Of a DNA stretch of 64,000 bases, positions 13,201 through 27,800 are shown piece after piece. The number at the start of each line of letters is the position of its first letter. Within the stretch, counting starts at the first letter, position 1. The notes under the pieces were generated by a model. The model made no database searches. It was given only the letters and a program-made list of their open reading frames with translations, and was not told the DNA's origin. The DNA is from Epinephelus fuscoguttatus. Lineage: Eukaryota > Chordata > Actinopteri > Perciformes > Serranidae. The translations under genes were made by a program, and so were the position numbers. Location: assembly GCF_011397635.1 (NCBI RefSeq), contig NC_064752.1, positions 3,479,501-3,543,500 of the forward strand, written 5' to 3'.

Positions 13201-16200
13201 AATAGAGTCCAATAAAACCCTGCAGGTGAGTTATTTACCTCCTTGTCGAAGTGCGTGGGCCACCAGGTGGTGGGAATGAGCTCCTCCAGCCCCGCCTCCT
13301 TCACCCTCAGAGGAGTCTTGATGTAAAAAAACACGACTGAGCGCAGAACATCAAACGTGAAACTGTTGTTAAGGAGAATTTCGATGAGCTAATAAAGTCA
13401 CAAAGTATTTTATGATGTTTGAGAGGCGTCAGAAGAACCAGAAGGATATAGGACGTTGTTGAGCAGGTACTTCCTGGACTTCTCGTGGTGCAGGATGGCC
13501 GTGGTCAGACGCAGGTAGTGGATCTGAAACAAAATTTATGGTCTGAGTCAGGAGGGATTTAAAGAGAACAAATACTCACAAATATTCTATTAAGTGACTT
13601 TTATTATTACTTTATTATCAGCATTATTAGTATTATTATATCTTTCTTTATGCACACAAAGAAACAGAAAACTATAAAGTTACTATTCAAACACAAAACA
13701 TCAGACTTCCTGTCTGTCTCTGTGAGCTGAAACCATTTCCCTCAGTGGAAACAAAGCTTTGATTTACTTTAATTTCACAGATAAGAAACAATAAATTGTG
13801 AAGACAATAAAGCCTCCACACACTGTGTGTGATTTATCCTGGCTGAAATATGAGCAGAGCAAATCTCTGCTAGCTGCTAGGCTAATTTATACAATGTAAA
13901 ATGCCATAGGCTTGTGCTAATAACATTAGCATGTTGTATTTGTTTGGAAAATGTGTCCAGATAAAGACCAGTGTTTGTCTGTGAATGCTGCGAGTTATAG
14001 TGAAGCTGATTTGTGTTTGACACTGTTGCTATTAAGCCATGTTTAATGTGTCTAATCTGTGTTTAACGTGTGTTTAATGTGTGTTTAACGTTTGCCGTGT
14101 GTTTAATGTGTTTAATGTGTTTAATGTGTTTAATCTGTGTTTAATGTGTGTTTAATGTGTGTGTGAGCTGTGTCTAATCTGTGTTGAATGTGTTTAACGT
14201 GTGTTTTAATCAACTAAACTTCACAGCACTTCACAGAAACCCTGGCGCCAACTAGTGTTCTGGAGGTGTAACTGCAGAGTGACACCACCGCACAAGTATA
14301 AATCACGCTTCAATCTGAAAAATAAACAGCAGGCAGGATTCACTCGTCCACACGTCTCACAAAAGCTTTTTAAAACTTCATGTTTGATGTTCATTAGAGC
14401 TGCACCATTAATCAAAACATTTCTGAATTCGCAGTACGCCCAAGTGCAATTTGCAAATCGCAGCAGCTGCAGTTTTTTGATGCAGGTAAAATGTGCCACT
14501 ACATACCATCACAAATGAAGCACTGTGATGCTGCAGAAAGGCCTCGGCCTACACATCATATTCCAGTCATGAGGGAACATGCTTGTTTGGTACAGACCCC
14601 GGCAAAAAAAAAAAAAATCATCATCATCTTAGATTTTTTTTTTTTCCAGTGAAAATGCCGAGCAAAATTTACCATTAAACTTGTGGCTCACATCGCGATG
14701 ATAGTATCCATCTGTGTGCAAGTCATGCAGCTCTACTCTGAAAATATGAGTAACATTCTCAAACAGAAGACTTAACAACATGTGACGAGTCTTTTTCCTG
14801 CAGAAAAATAAACCTATTCAATTATGTGTTCCTTTTTAATGAGTTCTTCTGGAAAAACAACCCTAAAGTTAAAAAACTCTGAAAAATCTCTTCTGCTGCA
14901 TCTCTGTTATTTCTCTGTATTTCCAAACGCAGTGCATCAACGCCACCTTGACTTCATCTAGTTCATACATCTGGAATATTTGTATTTCACTGATTTAAAT
15001 GAACAGAGTGACATTATGTCCAATAAAGTTGTGTAATAAACAGAGTTCTGCTGTAAAATGTCTTTTCACCAGCAGCGAATGAAAGTTTACAGCCAACATG
15101 TGACGAGGGTGTGATGTCACAGTGGACATTGCTAAAATGAAATATTCAAATTCACTGATAACTGCAGGTTTGAGTCTGTAGGGTTATTAACCTGTGGAAA
15201 TTATTTAACATTAACACTTCCTGTTAAAACAGAGATTTATAATCTGTGGGTCCAAACAGGACCAGGACCTGGACCTAGACCTAGACCAGGACCAGGACGA
15301 GAGGGGGCATCTGGGACCTACCTGGAAACCAAGGTCGGGGATGATGGGGGAGAAGCGGTAGGCCCTCAGCAGGGACATCATCAGCTGCTTCAGACACTCG
15401 TTCACTTCATAGTCCTGCAGACAGACAGACAGACAGCAGGAGGAGGTTAACAGACTGAACAGATAAATCCAGGTGAGACTGAGGTCACCTCTTATAGGAA
15501 CACTAAATTATGAAAGATTAATTTATTAAAATGATTTACAGGTGATCTGTAGTTTATGTTCATGGTTCATGAACTCTGCTGTAAATCAGCATCATATCAG
15601 TTTGACCTGTTGCCATGGCAACAGAGACTGAACACACTGAGTCTGACTGTAAGCTTCATATTTGATACAAGACAACAGCTTTCATTAAGGCTCAGTCAGA
15701 CACAGTCAGGGCTTCACATCTGTACACATGTTAGTCTAAGAATCCTCACATCCCACTGACCACCAGTCTCTGTGCTGCTAAATACTTCAATAATCAAAAC
15801 AGTCCAGTGTTAATACACAGTAGACTCTGTGTAGTTCATGATGAATGTGTTCAGTCTGTGACGACTAAACTTCACCATCAGTCACACAACATGTTTCTGT
15901 TACACAATAAACCTTCAGGTCAGACAAATACAATCTTAATCTCTGAAATTCAACACATATGAGTAGTTTATCTAAAACGTCATCTTGTTGAGTCGACATC
16001 TGAACCAATCAGCTGTTAGATCAGGTGAGAGCCAGGCGGTGCAGTCGGTGGAGAGCAACTGCAGCGCCTGGCTCTAAAAACTGCGGCCGCCTTGCTCTCG
16101 CGGCTTGATCGCCGTCCACTTCTGTGATACGTCAGAACAAGTCGGGATGAAGTCGGACACAAAACTAACCAGCATGCATTGTGCGCCGATCGCCGGTGAT

Positions 16201-18654
16201 CGAATCTGCGCAGGCCTGGCTCATCTCGAACGGGCCTACTGACTGATAAATTGGTGCTGGTTATTTATATTATTGTGGCGTATTGATTATGATGTGGGTG
16301 TGGGAGGAGTTCGGGGAAGGTATGGAGAAGGACTTTCGGTTGGCCTCAAGGAAGTTCTGGCAGACCGTTAACCGACTCAGGAAGGGAAAGCAGGGCTTGT
16401 CTCAGGCTGTGCTCAGCAGAGAGGGAGAACTGCTGACCTGAACTGGGGACATCGTCGGGCAGTAGAAGGAGCACTTTGATGACTTCCTGAACCCGGCCAT
16501 CACATCGACTGTGGACGAGGCAGAGCCTGAGGACTCAGGGAACTCTCGCCCATATTCCTGGCAGAAGTTGCTGAGGTAGTTAAAAAGCTCCCCAGTGGCA
16601 AGGCGCCAGATGTGGATGAGATTCGCCCTGAGATGCTGAAGGCTCTGGGCACTGTTGGGCTGTCTTGGCTGACACGCTTTTTCAGTGTCACGTGGAGGAC
16701 AGGTACGGTGCCTGCAGAGTGGCAGACCGAGGTGGTGGTTCCCATCTTCAAAAAAGGAGACCGGAGGGTGTGCTCCAACTACTGGAGTATCACACTGCTC
16801 AGCCTCCCGGGTAAAGTTTACTCCAGGGTGCTGGAAAGGAGGCTCCGACCGATTGTTAAAGCTCTGATTCAGGAGGAGCAATGTGGATTCCATCCTGGCC
16901 GTGGACCAGCGGACCAGCGGACCAGCTCTTTACCCTTGCGAGGCTGCTGAAGGGGTCGTGGGAGTTTGCCCATCCAGTCTGCATGTGCTTTGTGGACTTG
17001 GAGAAGGCTTACGACTGCGTCCCTCGGGGGGTCTTGTAAGGCTACTACGGGAGTACGGGGTACCAGACTCGCTGCTGCAAGCCATCCAGTCCCTGTATGA
17101 CCAGAGTGAGAGCTGTGTCCACATACTTGGTGTTAAGTCGAACACGTTCTCGGTGGGTGTTGGCCTCCGCCAAGGTTGTCCCTTGTCACCAATCTTGTTT
17201 GTGACCTTCATGGACAGGATCTCGAGGCGCAGCCGGGGGAGGAAGGGGTCCGGTTTGGGGACCTCAAAATTGCATCATCTGCTTTTCGCAGATGATGTGG
17301 TTCTGTTGGCTCCATCACACCGTGACCTCCAGCATGCAGTAGGGATGAGAGTCAGCACCTCCAAGTCTGAGGCCATGGTTCTCTGTCGGAAACCGGTGGA
17401 TTTCCTTCTCCTTCTTGCGGTCTTGTTCACAGTGAGGGCAGAATGGAGCGTGAGATGGATCGGCGGGTCGGTGCGGCTTCTGCAGTGACTGCCCTGGTCT
17501 GTCATGGTGAAGAGGGAGCTGAGCCGGAAAGCAAAGCTTTTGATTTACTGGTCCATCTATGTCCCAACCCTCACCTATGGTCATGAGCTCTGGGTAGTGA
17601 CTGAAAGAATGAGGTCACAGATACAAGCGGTGAAAATGAGTTTCCTCTGTAGGGTGTCTGGGCTCAGCCTTAGAGATAGGGGGAGGAGTCAGACATCCGG
17701 AGGAGAGGCGTAGAGCCGCTGCTCCTTTGTGTCGAAAGGGGTCAGTTGAGGTGGTTCGAGCATCTGACTAGGATCCCCCCTGGGCGCCTCCTGCTGGAGG
17801 TGTCCCGGGCACGCCCCCGCGACCTGGCCCCGGATAAGCGGGCGGATGGATGGATGGATGGATGGATGGATGGATACAGTCCATCTGATGCTGGTTTTGT
17901 TTCATCACTGTAGCCAGTATCTCACTATCACTATCCTCATTCAGATTTTAAGAAGCTACAAATTATATTCAGCCACAAAATAAGTCTGAAAAGCTGCAAA
18001 TCAGAACGAAGTACAGAGAGTTGTTGACTAGAGATGATACGCCGTCTCATGGTGGTCACTTCCTGTCAACGTTACAGATCAGAAGCACAGAGAGTCGTTG
18101 ACTAGAGATGATACGCCGTCTCATGGTGGTCACTTCCTGTCAACGTTACAGATCAGAAGCACAGAGAGTCGTCGACTAGAGATGATACGCCGTCTCATGG
18201 TGGTCACTTCCTGTCGACGTTACAGATCAGAAGCACAGAGAGTCGTCAACTAGAGATGATACGCCGTCTCATGGCGGTCACTTCCTGTCAACGTTACAGA
18301 TCAGAAGCACAGAGAGTCGTCAACTAGAGATGATACGCCGTCTCATGGTGGTCACTTCCTGTCAACGTTACAGATCAGAAGCACAGAGAGTCGTCGACTA
18401 GAGATGATACGCCGTCTCATGGTGGTCACTTCCTGTGAACCAGCAGCTTTTTACAACGTTACAGAACGGAGCGTTGACAGTAGTTGTTTGTTTCAACCCA
18501 TCTCGTTGTCAGTCTGAGCTGGACTTTGGATGTCACTAAGTTCTACAAACTGGACCTTTTAATCATTTCTTCAATTACTTAGAAAGAGCACTGCGACCTT
18601 TGACCTCCACCACAGCAGGTTCAGACTCACTATCTTCACACACACTCGTTTTAG

Positions 18655-18691
<37 letters not shown>

Positions 18692-21600
18692 CCTCCATCA
18701 GCAGCCAGAACAGATCCAGGAGCTGCTGTATGAGCGGGTGTTCATCTACCGAACCTCCTCCCTCCAGAATCCCCAACAGGAAGTCCATCAGCACGTCCTC
18801 CACCAGGTACACTTTACACTGTAAGAAATAATAACAATACTCTTGTTACTCTAATATGGAGACAACACAACACACACTCAGCCATCTGTAACTAACTCCA
18901 ACATGTGCCAGTTTGTTTGACACCATCAATGTGCAGCTTGTTAGAAGCCAAATGTTTTTACTGCTGCTCTCAGAGTCGCTGTCAGAGGTTCTTCATTCAA
19001 CCACCAGATGGAGCCAAAGTTTTGAACTCTACACAGACTGTGACTGAAACCAGAGTGACTGAACTCTAATCAGACAGCACGAGTCACATCATGATTCATT
19101 CATTCATCATTCAAGCGACATGAACCAGGATATCCACTGATGTAAAACCATTTTACCATTTTAATTCCCCAATATTTACATTCATTCCTGTTATTTACAT
19201 TTGTTCCTGTTATTATGTTGTTCTTTACATTATTCTGATTATTCCTGTTATTTACATTCATTCATTTTATTTACATGAATTTAAAAAATAAATTCTAAAA
19301 TAAATGCTATTAACATTTATTCCCTACATTTTCATTTATTCCTGTTATTCAATTTTTTTCCTCCAATTTTTACCTTTTTGCTGTTATTTACATTTTGTTC
19401 CATTATTTACATTCATTCTGATTTTTTTCATTTATTCCTGTTATTTAGATATTTTCCTGTTATTTGAATTTATTCCCAATATTTACATTTTAATCCTAAT
19501 ATTTTATTATTTTTATCCTATTGTTTTATGTTATTTATTCCCAAATAACATTTTATTCCCATTATTTATATTTATCCCATAATTTACAATTATTCCCAAT
19601 ATTTACATAAATTCCTTTTATTTAAATTTTATTTCTGGTATTTGATTGTATTCTCTGTTATTTACATTTTATTCCCCCTATTTTTTGTTATTTCCCATGA
19701 AAAGATTTCCCCTTGAATATTTCCATCATTTTACAGCCCTGCTCTCGAACCATGTGAACATGGTCAGACGGTGGCTACACCTTTTCACTTTTCACACGAC
19801 TACCAGAGCCCAAAGAAGCAGAGATGTGTCACCATGAGAGGAGCGAAGTGGTTGAAGATGTGAGCCAGAGTGATGAGGACTGTAGGTTCTCCATGAAGCC
19901 TCCACACTGCATAGTCCTTCTCCACCAGCCTCTCCTCCTGCAGCCACAACAAAAACACAACAGGCTCAAATCAAACAGAGCTGACGTCATGGCGACTGAC
20001 TTCATCACCACTCCAGACAGAAACACGAGGGCAGATTCAGAAACTGTTTCAAAGAGAAGCCGGCTGTTGTTTACTGTAAACAACAAAAGTTTAGAGAAAC
20101 TGAATCTAAAACAGTAATTATTTATTTCATAAAACAAACAGACCACTTGGTCATTCATATGTACAGACCACCTGGTCCTGCCTGTGCAATAGTCTGGGGC
20201 CATTTTGGTAAGGAACCGGAACCAGGGCGAGAGAGACAGGATGTGGAATTTGATGGATGCGCCTTTCCGTCAAAATAAAAGCACCAAGCTAATAAAAAAT
20301 GCGGTGAAACTTTTTAATATAAAGAATATAATTTACAAGAAAAGCCAAAGCCATTAAGTTAATCGATTTTCTTACACCCCTCATCACCCCAGATCGATGG
20401 TGCACCAGAATTTAAAGTTTTACTTTGGTGAATTTGGTGAATTCCGGATCCGTTCTCTAGACCGGAACCAGAACCCAGACAAAATTCAGAGTGAATGGAA
20501 ACCAGGCTCTTCACCGTACGTGGAGAGCCTGGTGATGCAAGGCTACTTGTGTACAGAACACCTGGTCCTTAACTGTGTACAGAACACCTGGTCCATAACT
20601 GTGCACAGAACACCTGGTCCATAACTGTGCACAGACCACCTGGTCCTTAACTGTGTACAGAACACCTGGTCCTTAACTGTGTACAGACCACCTGGTCCTT
20701 AACTGTGCACAGAACACCTGGTCCGTAACTGTGCACAGACCACCTGGTCCGTAACTGTGCACAGACCACCTGGTCCGTAACTGTGCACAGAACACCTGGT
20801 CCGTAACTGTGTACAGAACACCTGGTCCGTAACTGTGTACAGAACACCTGGTCCGTAACTGTGTACAGAACACCTGGTCCTTAACTGTGTACAGAACACC
20901 TGGTCCATAACTGTGTACAGACCACCTGGTCCATAACTGTGTACAGACCACCTGGTCCACAACTGTGTACAGAACACCTGGTCCATAACTGTGTACAGAA
21001 CACCTGGTCCGTAACTGTGTACAGAACACCTGGTCCGTAACTGTGTACAGAACACCTGGTCCTTAACTGTGTACAGAACACCTGGTCCATAACTGTGTAC
21101 AGACCACCTGGTCCTTAACTGTGTACAGAACACCTGGTCCTTAACTGTGTACAGACCACCTGGTCCGTAACTGTGTACAGACCACCTGGTCCTTAACTGT
21201 GTACAGACCACCTGGTCCTTAACTGTGTACAGACCACCTGGTCCGTAACTGTGTACAGACCACCTGGTCCTTAACTGTGTACAGACCACCTGGTCCGTAA
21301 CTGTGTACAGACCACCTGGTCCTTAACTGTGTACAGACCACCTGGTCCGTAACTGTGTACAGACCACCTGGTCCTTAACTGTGTACAGACCACCTGGTCC
21401 TTAACTGTGTACAGACCACCTGGTCCTTAACTGTGTACAGACCACCTGGTCCTTAACTGTGTACAGACCACCTGGTCCGTAACTGTGTACAGACCACCTG
21501 GTCCTTAACTGTGTACAGACCACCTGGTCCTTAACTGTGTACAGACCACCTGGTCCTTAACTGTGTACAGACCACCTGGTCCGTAACTGTGTACAGACCA

Positions 21601-24229
21601 CCTGGTCCGTAACTGTGTACAGAACACCTGGTCCTTAACTGTGTACAGACCACCTGGTCCGTAACTGTGTACAGACCACCTGGTCCTTAACTGTGTACAG
21701 AACACCTGGTCCTTAACTGTGTACAGACCACCTGGTCCTTAACTGTGTACAGAACACCTGGTCCTTAACTGTGTACAGACCACCTGGTCCGTAACTGTGT
21801 ACAGACCACCTGGTCCTTAACTGTGTACAGAACACCTGGTCCTTAACTGTGTACAGACCACCTGGTCCGTAACTGTGTACAGAACACCTGGTCCTTAACT
21901 GTGTACAGAACACCTGGTCCTTAACTGTGTACAGAACACCTGGTCCGTAACTGTGTACAGAACACCTGGTCCGTAACTGTGTACAGAACACCTGGTCCTT
22001 AACTGTGTACAGAACACCTGGTCCATAACTGTGTACAGACCACCTGGTCCATAACTGTGTACAGACCACCTGGTCCACAACTGTGTACAGAACACCTGGT
22101 CCATAACTGTGCACAGAACACCTGGTCCTTAACTGTGCACAGACCACCTGGTCCGTAACTGTGTACAGAACACCTGGTCCATAACTGTGTACAGACCACC
22201 TGGTCCTTAACTGTGCACAGACCACCTGGTCCATAACTGTGTACAGACCACCTGGTCCATAACTGTGTACAGAACACCTGGTCCATAACTGTGCACAGAA
22301 CACCTGGTCCTTAACTGTGCACAGACCACCTGGTCCATAACTGTGTACAGACCACCTGGTCCATAACTGTGTACAGAACACCTGGTCCTTAACTGTGCAC
22401 AGACCACCTGGTCCATAACTGTGTACAGAACACCTGGTCCATAACTGTGTACAGAACACCTGGTCCATAACTGTGCACAGACCACCTGGTCCACAACTGT
22501 GTACAGAACACCTGGTCCGTAACTGTGTACAGAACACCTGGTCCACAACTGTGTACAGAACACCTGGTCCGTAACTGTGTACAGACCACCTGGTCCATAA
22601 CTGTGTACAGACCACCTGGTCCTTAACTGTGTACAGAACACCTGGTCCATAATTGTGTACAGACCACCTGGTCCATAACTGTGTACAGAACACCTGGTCC
22701 ACAACTGTGCACAGACCACCTGGTCCACAACTGTGCACAGACCACCTGGTCCATAATTGTGTACAGACCACCTGGTCCATAATTGTGTACAGACCACCTG
22801 GTCCACAACTGTGCACAGACCACCTGGTCCACAACTGTGCACAGACCACCTGGTCCATAACTGTGTACAGACCACCTGGTCCATAACTGTGTACAGACCA
22901 CCTGGTCCATAACTGTGTACAGAACACCTGGTCCATAACTGTGTACAGACCACCTGGTCCATAACTGTGTACAGAACACCTGGTCCATAACTGTGCACAG
23001 ACCACCTGGTCCACAACTGTGTACAGACCACCTGGTCCATAACTGTGTACAGAACACCTGGTCCATAACTGTGTACAGACCACCTGGTCCATAACTGTGT
23101 ACAGACCACCTGGTCCGTAACTGTGCACAGACCACCTGGTCCACAACTGTGTACAGAACACCTGGTCCATAACTGTGTACAGACCACCTGGTCCATAACT
23201 GTGTACAGACCACCTGGTCCATAACTGTGTACAGACCACCTGGTCCGTAACTGTGCACAGACCACCTGGTCCACAACTGTGTACAGACCACCTGGTCCAT
23301 AACTGTGTACAGAACACCTGGTCCATAACTGTGTACAGACCACCTGGTCCATAACTGTGTACAGACCACCTGGTCCGTAACTGTGCACAGACCACCTGGT
23401 CCACAACTGTGTACAGAACACCTGGTCCGTAACTGTGCACAGAACACCTGGTCCGTAACTGTGTACAGAACACCTGGTCCATAACTGTGCACAGACCACC
23501 TGGTCCTTAACTGTGTACAGAACACCTGGTCCATAACTGTGCACAGAACACCTGGTCCATAACTGTGTACAGACCACCTGGTCCTACCTGTGTGTCGATG
23601 GTGGTGGAGAGGACGTTCTTCATGTAGCCCAGCAGCTTGTGAGCCTTCAGCAGGTCTGCAGTCGGGGGGTTCTGGAGGGGCAGGTAGCCGTCCACAGGGT
23701 ACGTGATCACACTCAGGTTAAGGACAAACACTGAACAGGTGCACAGGTGTGAGGCCACAGTTTGTGTGTTGAAAATAAAGCACTGAGGGGACACGATTAT
23801 TCTGAGCGTCTCCTTCGTATATTATAATCATAGTTTCTGGTAAACAACAGTTTGAAGACGTCCTTCTGCAAATATGAAACTACAGATATATTAAAACAGC
23901 TGACAGATGACAAACGGACACTTTGGGCTGAGCAGGCTGAACATTTGTTTTCAGTTTATGATTCTGTCATCCTCCTCTCCAGACCTCTCTTCGTTGCACT
24001 GCCGTCGGCTGTGATGGGACTGAGCTTGTTTCCATATAGAAATATTAACATTCATTCACAGTTAAACTTTTCAGTGAACCTTCGACTGCAGTGGTTTGTG
24101 TACGGAGATCAAAATCTGATGTTCTTTTTGAAAATGCATAAATACTGAGACACAACAGAAAGCAGAGCAGGCGTCTTCCTGCAGGTTTAACCTTTAGTCT
24201 GACCATCAGCCGGTCGATTTCATCCTTGG

Positions 24230-24266
<37 letters not shown>

Positions 24267-24807
24267 GTAGTAGTAGTAGTAGTAGTAGTAGTATTATTAT
24301 TATTATTATTATTATTAAATGTTTTATCTTTGTTCTGGTGTGTATATTCACCTGTTGAATCACTGAGTGGAGAGACACTGACTTGTGAAGATGAGCGGCT
24401 GTGGAAAAGGAGGAAAAGGACTCAGTGAAGGAGGCGCTAAGTGTCACTGTAAAGTTCTCTGTGATAAAATCCAGAGAATCACCAAACCCGCCATCTTCCG
24501 TCTGGTTCGCCATGATGGAATGAAGCGCATCTCCGGTCTGATGTACAGGGAGACCCGTGGTGCATTAAAAAGCGTTCCTGGAGAATGTGATCCGTAACGC
24601 CGTCACCTAAACTGAGCGTGCCAAGAGGAAGACGGTGACCGCCATGGATGTGGGGTTTGGGCTCAGGAGGTAGAGAGAGTTGTCCACTAATCGGAAGATC
24701 AGCGGTTTGATCCCCGGCTCCTCCAGTCTGCATGTTGAAGTGTCCCGATGGCTGTTTCATCGGTGACCAAAGAGACAGGTGTTTTAAAAGTCTCTTTGTT
24801 TCATTGG

Positions 24808-24841
<34 letters not shown>

Positions 24842-27800
24842 GTGCATGTGTGCATTTAAAACTGAGTAGCAGGTGGCACCTTGTACGGCAGCCTCAGCCA
24901 GCAGTGTGTGAATGTGTGTGTGAATGAGTGAATGTGCCTCATAGTGTAAAACAGCACTTTGAGTGGTTGAATGAGTAGAAAGGAGCTACATAAGTGCAAA
25001 CAGTTAGATGCACCCTTCAGGTCATCGAGATTCGTATTCTTTTTCCAGCTGCACACGTAAAAAACACTTTGATTTGAATTATAAAAGTTACTGACTGCCT
25101 CGCACTCTGACGCGCGCGGCCCCAAATACCCTTTTTCCACTCACTCTTTGCCGTGCTGAGTCAAGCCATGCTGCGCAGATTTGTGTTTCCATTATCAGTT
25201 TAGACACACCGTGCTTCGCCGAGCTGTGCCAGAGATGGACCTTCTCTACAGTGGGTCCAAAAGCCAGGCCGTCCCCCGTCAAGTGAGTAGCAGTGACACA
25301 GATGACCCCCGACAACCTTCTTCTCCCCCTCAAACAAGTCGTGTGTTGCTACTCTCCTCCCCTCTGTCTGCAGGAGACCAGAGAGAAAAGTGTCTTTAAA
25401 AGTCTCTGTGTTCAGCTCTTTAACTGAAAATTTGTAAAACAATGGAAGAGATTATTGAAATGTAATGAATTACTATGAAATCTTATTTTGCTAATGAACT
25501 TTTTTCAGTGTTTGATTTTGTCTAATGACACTTTTCTTTTAGCATGAATGTTAATAATAATATCCTGTTTATTTTGCATGTTTTACAACATTGATTAAAA
25601 AGATTATTTTTTCATATTGATCACTTTGGGGAGACAACACTCTTATTTTCCACTCTGTGGAGCGTTTTCATGCAGTACAGTATTTATCAGTGCAGACTTG
25701 CAAAAATCAGACCCTGCAACCACATCAGGCTCAGAAATAAATAAACACAATGTCAGAGTGTGAAACAGGAAGACGTCAGTGACGATGAGCTGCGGTGTGT
25801 CTGGTGTGAAAAGGATATCTGAGGGGTCTGCTGCCGAAGTTAAAAGCCACCGACTCTTTAAAGGAGAGGCTGATGGCAGGGAAGTAAGCCACGCCCGGTC
25901 CCATCTTAATGTTGGTGAACGCTGTACCCAGAGACTGACCATTCCTGAGGACACAGACACACAGCGTGAAGACGAGGACACACGGGACGCAGGACAGCAC
26001 AGACAGAGGAAACTCAATTACACTGTGAACGACTCAGATGCTCTGTGATTGAAAAACATATGAAACACCTTCCAGCCTGTTAGAAATGTTGAGTGCATCT
26101 GAAAATGTTCTTAAAGGTCCAGTGTGTCAGATTCAGGAGGATTTAGTGTCGTCTGTCAGTGAGGATTACAGATTACAGATTACAGATTACAACCAGCTGA
26201 AACTTCTCCTGGTTAGAATTCCTTCAGTGTTCATTATTCAGGAGCTGAATTATCCTCAGAGGTCTCATCCTCTCAGAAACACACACACCAGCTGATTCAC
26301 ACCAGGACACACTCTGAAGAAGACACAAGCTTTGTGTTAAAAACATTGGTATCTTTCTGATGCTGCTTGTTGCGGAGGATTTTCCAGCTACAGAGGCTGA
26401 TGCACAAAACAAACAAACAAACAAACAACATGGCGACCGAGAAGTAGAAGACGCACTTCTGGACGGACGAGGAAACTACAGTCATGCTCCGACAGCTAAA
26501 GGAGCTAAACATTTTGAAGTTTATGGATGGAAGGAAAACGCAAAACGCAGATTTATCTAAAAGAGTTTCTGAACAAGAACCAGAACTAGTTCAATACGCA
26601 CGATAATAAAAAGGACACAGCAACAAGACGAGAAGGCCGACTTGACTGATGAGCTGAGCTATGAGCTTTGCTACTACTGTGTGCATGTACACGTACTGAG
26701 TGTTTGGTTTGTCTGCTCTGGGCTACTGTAGAAACATGGCGGCGCAACATGATGATCTCTGTAGACCAGAACCTGCTCCCTGTGTAGATATAAACAGCTC
26801 ATTCTGAGGGAACAAGAACACAACCATTCTGATTGTCAGCTGATTATACACTAAAGAAAACTGACTTCTGACAGTGTATCCTCCTGAATCGTACACGCTG
26901 GAGCTTTAAGGCCTCATCATCGTTTTCAGTTTCTCTCTCATTTTAGGATCTTTTCAGTTTTCAGTCAGAGGCACTGATGTTTGTGCTGTTGGACATTTTA
27001 GTGAAATGCTCTTCTTCTCGTTCTCTCTGACAGTCAGATGTTGTGACTGATTCGTCATATCTTGTTGCATAAGGACAAAAACTGAAGTGTAAAAATGGCA
27101 AATCAGGTTTTTATGTGAAGGATTATTTATTTCTCTGAGAAACCAGTGGAGGCTACAGGGAGTTGCTGGTCCAGACCAAAAAAATAGACACATAACTAGG
27201 GCTGCGCCCTGGCAGTCGACCTCACGTTAGTCGACCACAAAGGTCATTAGTCTGCAAGATTTCATTGGTCACTCTAGGGCTGGGCGATATGGCTGAAAAC
27301 TGTATCACGATATAAGTGTTTCATATCAGTCGATATCGATAATTATTGAATTTTTTAAAACCTATTTGAAATAAGGACAAGAAGAAAAAAATGTTAAATT
27401 TAAACACTTTTATTTTAAATGTAACCTTTCCTCAGTAATGAACAAAGGAACACAGGGGAAAAAGAGGTCAACATAACCATGAAAAACAGTCAAATAAATA
27501 AATATACTGGTTAATTATAAAATCCGAAGTACTGCCAAACTGGCGAACTGACCTTTCCTAGACAGAGTCTACTGTATATTGACACTTAAACTAACATGTG
27601 TACAGATGTGAAGCCCTGACTGTGTCTGACTGAGCCTTAATGAAAGCTGTTGTCTTGTATCAAATATGAAGCTTACAGTCAGACTCAGTGTGTTCAGTCT
27701 CTGTTGCCATGGCGACAGGTCAAACTGATATGATGCTGATTTACAGCAGAGTTCATGAACCATGAACATAAACTACAGATCACCTGTAAAGCATTTTAAT

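Larger units (their letters stand above)
23703..25818 (-). promoter_or_regulatory. rnf123: RNF123 intron 9: AT-AC (U12-type) intron
   Basis: The donor ATATCCTTTT starts at 25818. The branch motif GTCCTTAAC has its adenosine at about 23718-23719, and the acceptor GATCAC ends at 23703. The joined frame reproduces the conserved RPLRYPVDGY. It contains the H4 pseudogene and a SINE. Confidence 0.9.

Noticed and set aside
15415..18692. Intron 12 as a second (AC)n...(GT)n pairing intron
   Set aside because: The 5' side is (CA)15 but the 3' side is (CTGT)n, which does not pair well with it.
21713..23482. 589-codon minus-strand open frame and similar long frames
   Set aside because: It lies entirely within the 26-bp minisatellite; the unit lacks stops, so length has no coding meaning.
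20553..23583. CRISPR array
   Set aside because: 26-bp units are head-to-tail with no spacers, in a vertebrate genome.
24391..24650. Functional histone H4 gene
   Set aside because: Invariant arginines replaced, frameshifted and C-terminally truncated by a SINE.
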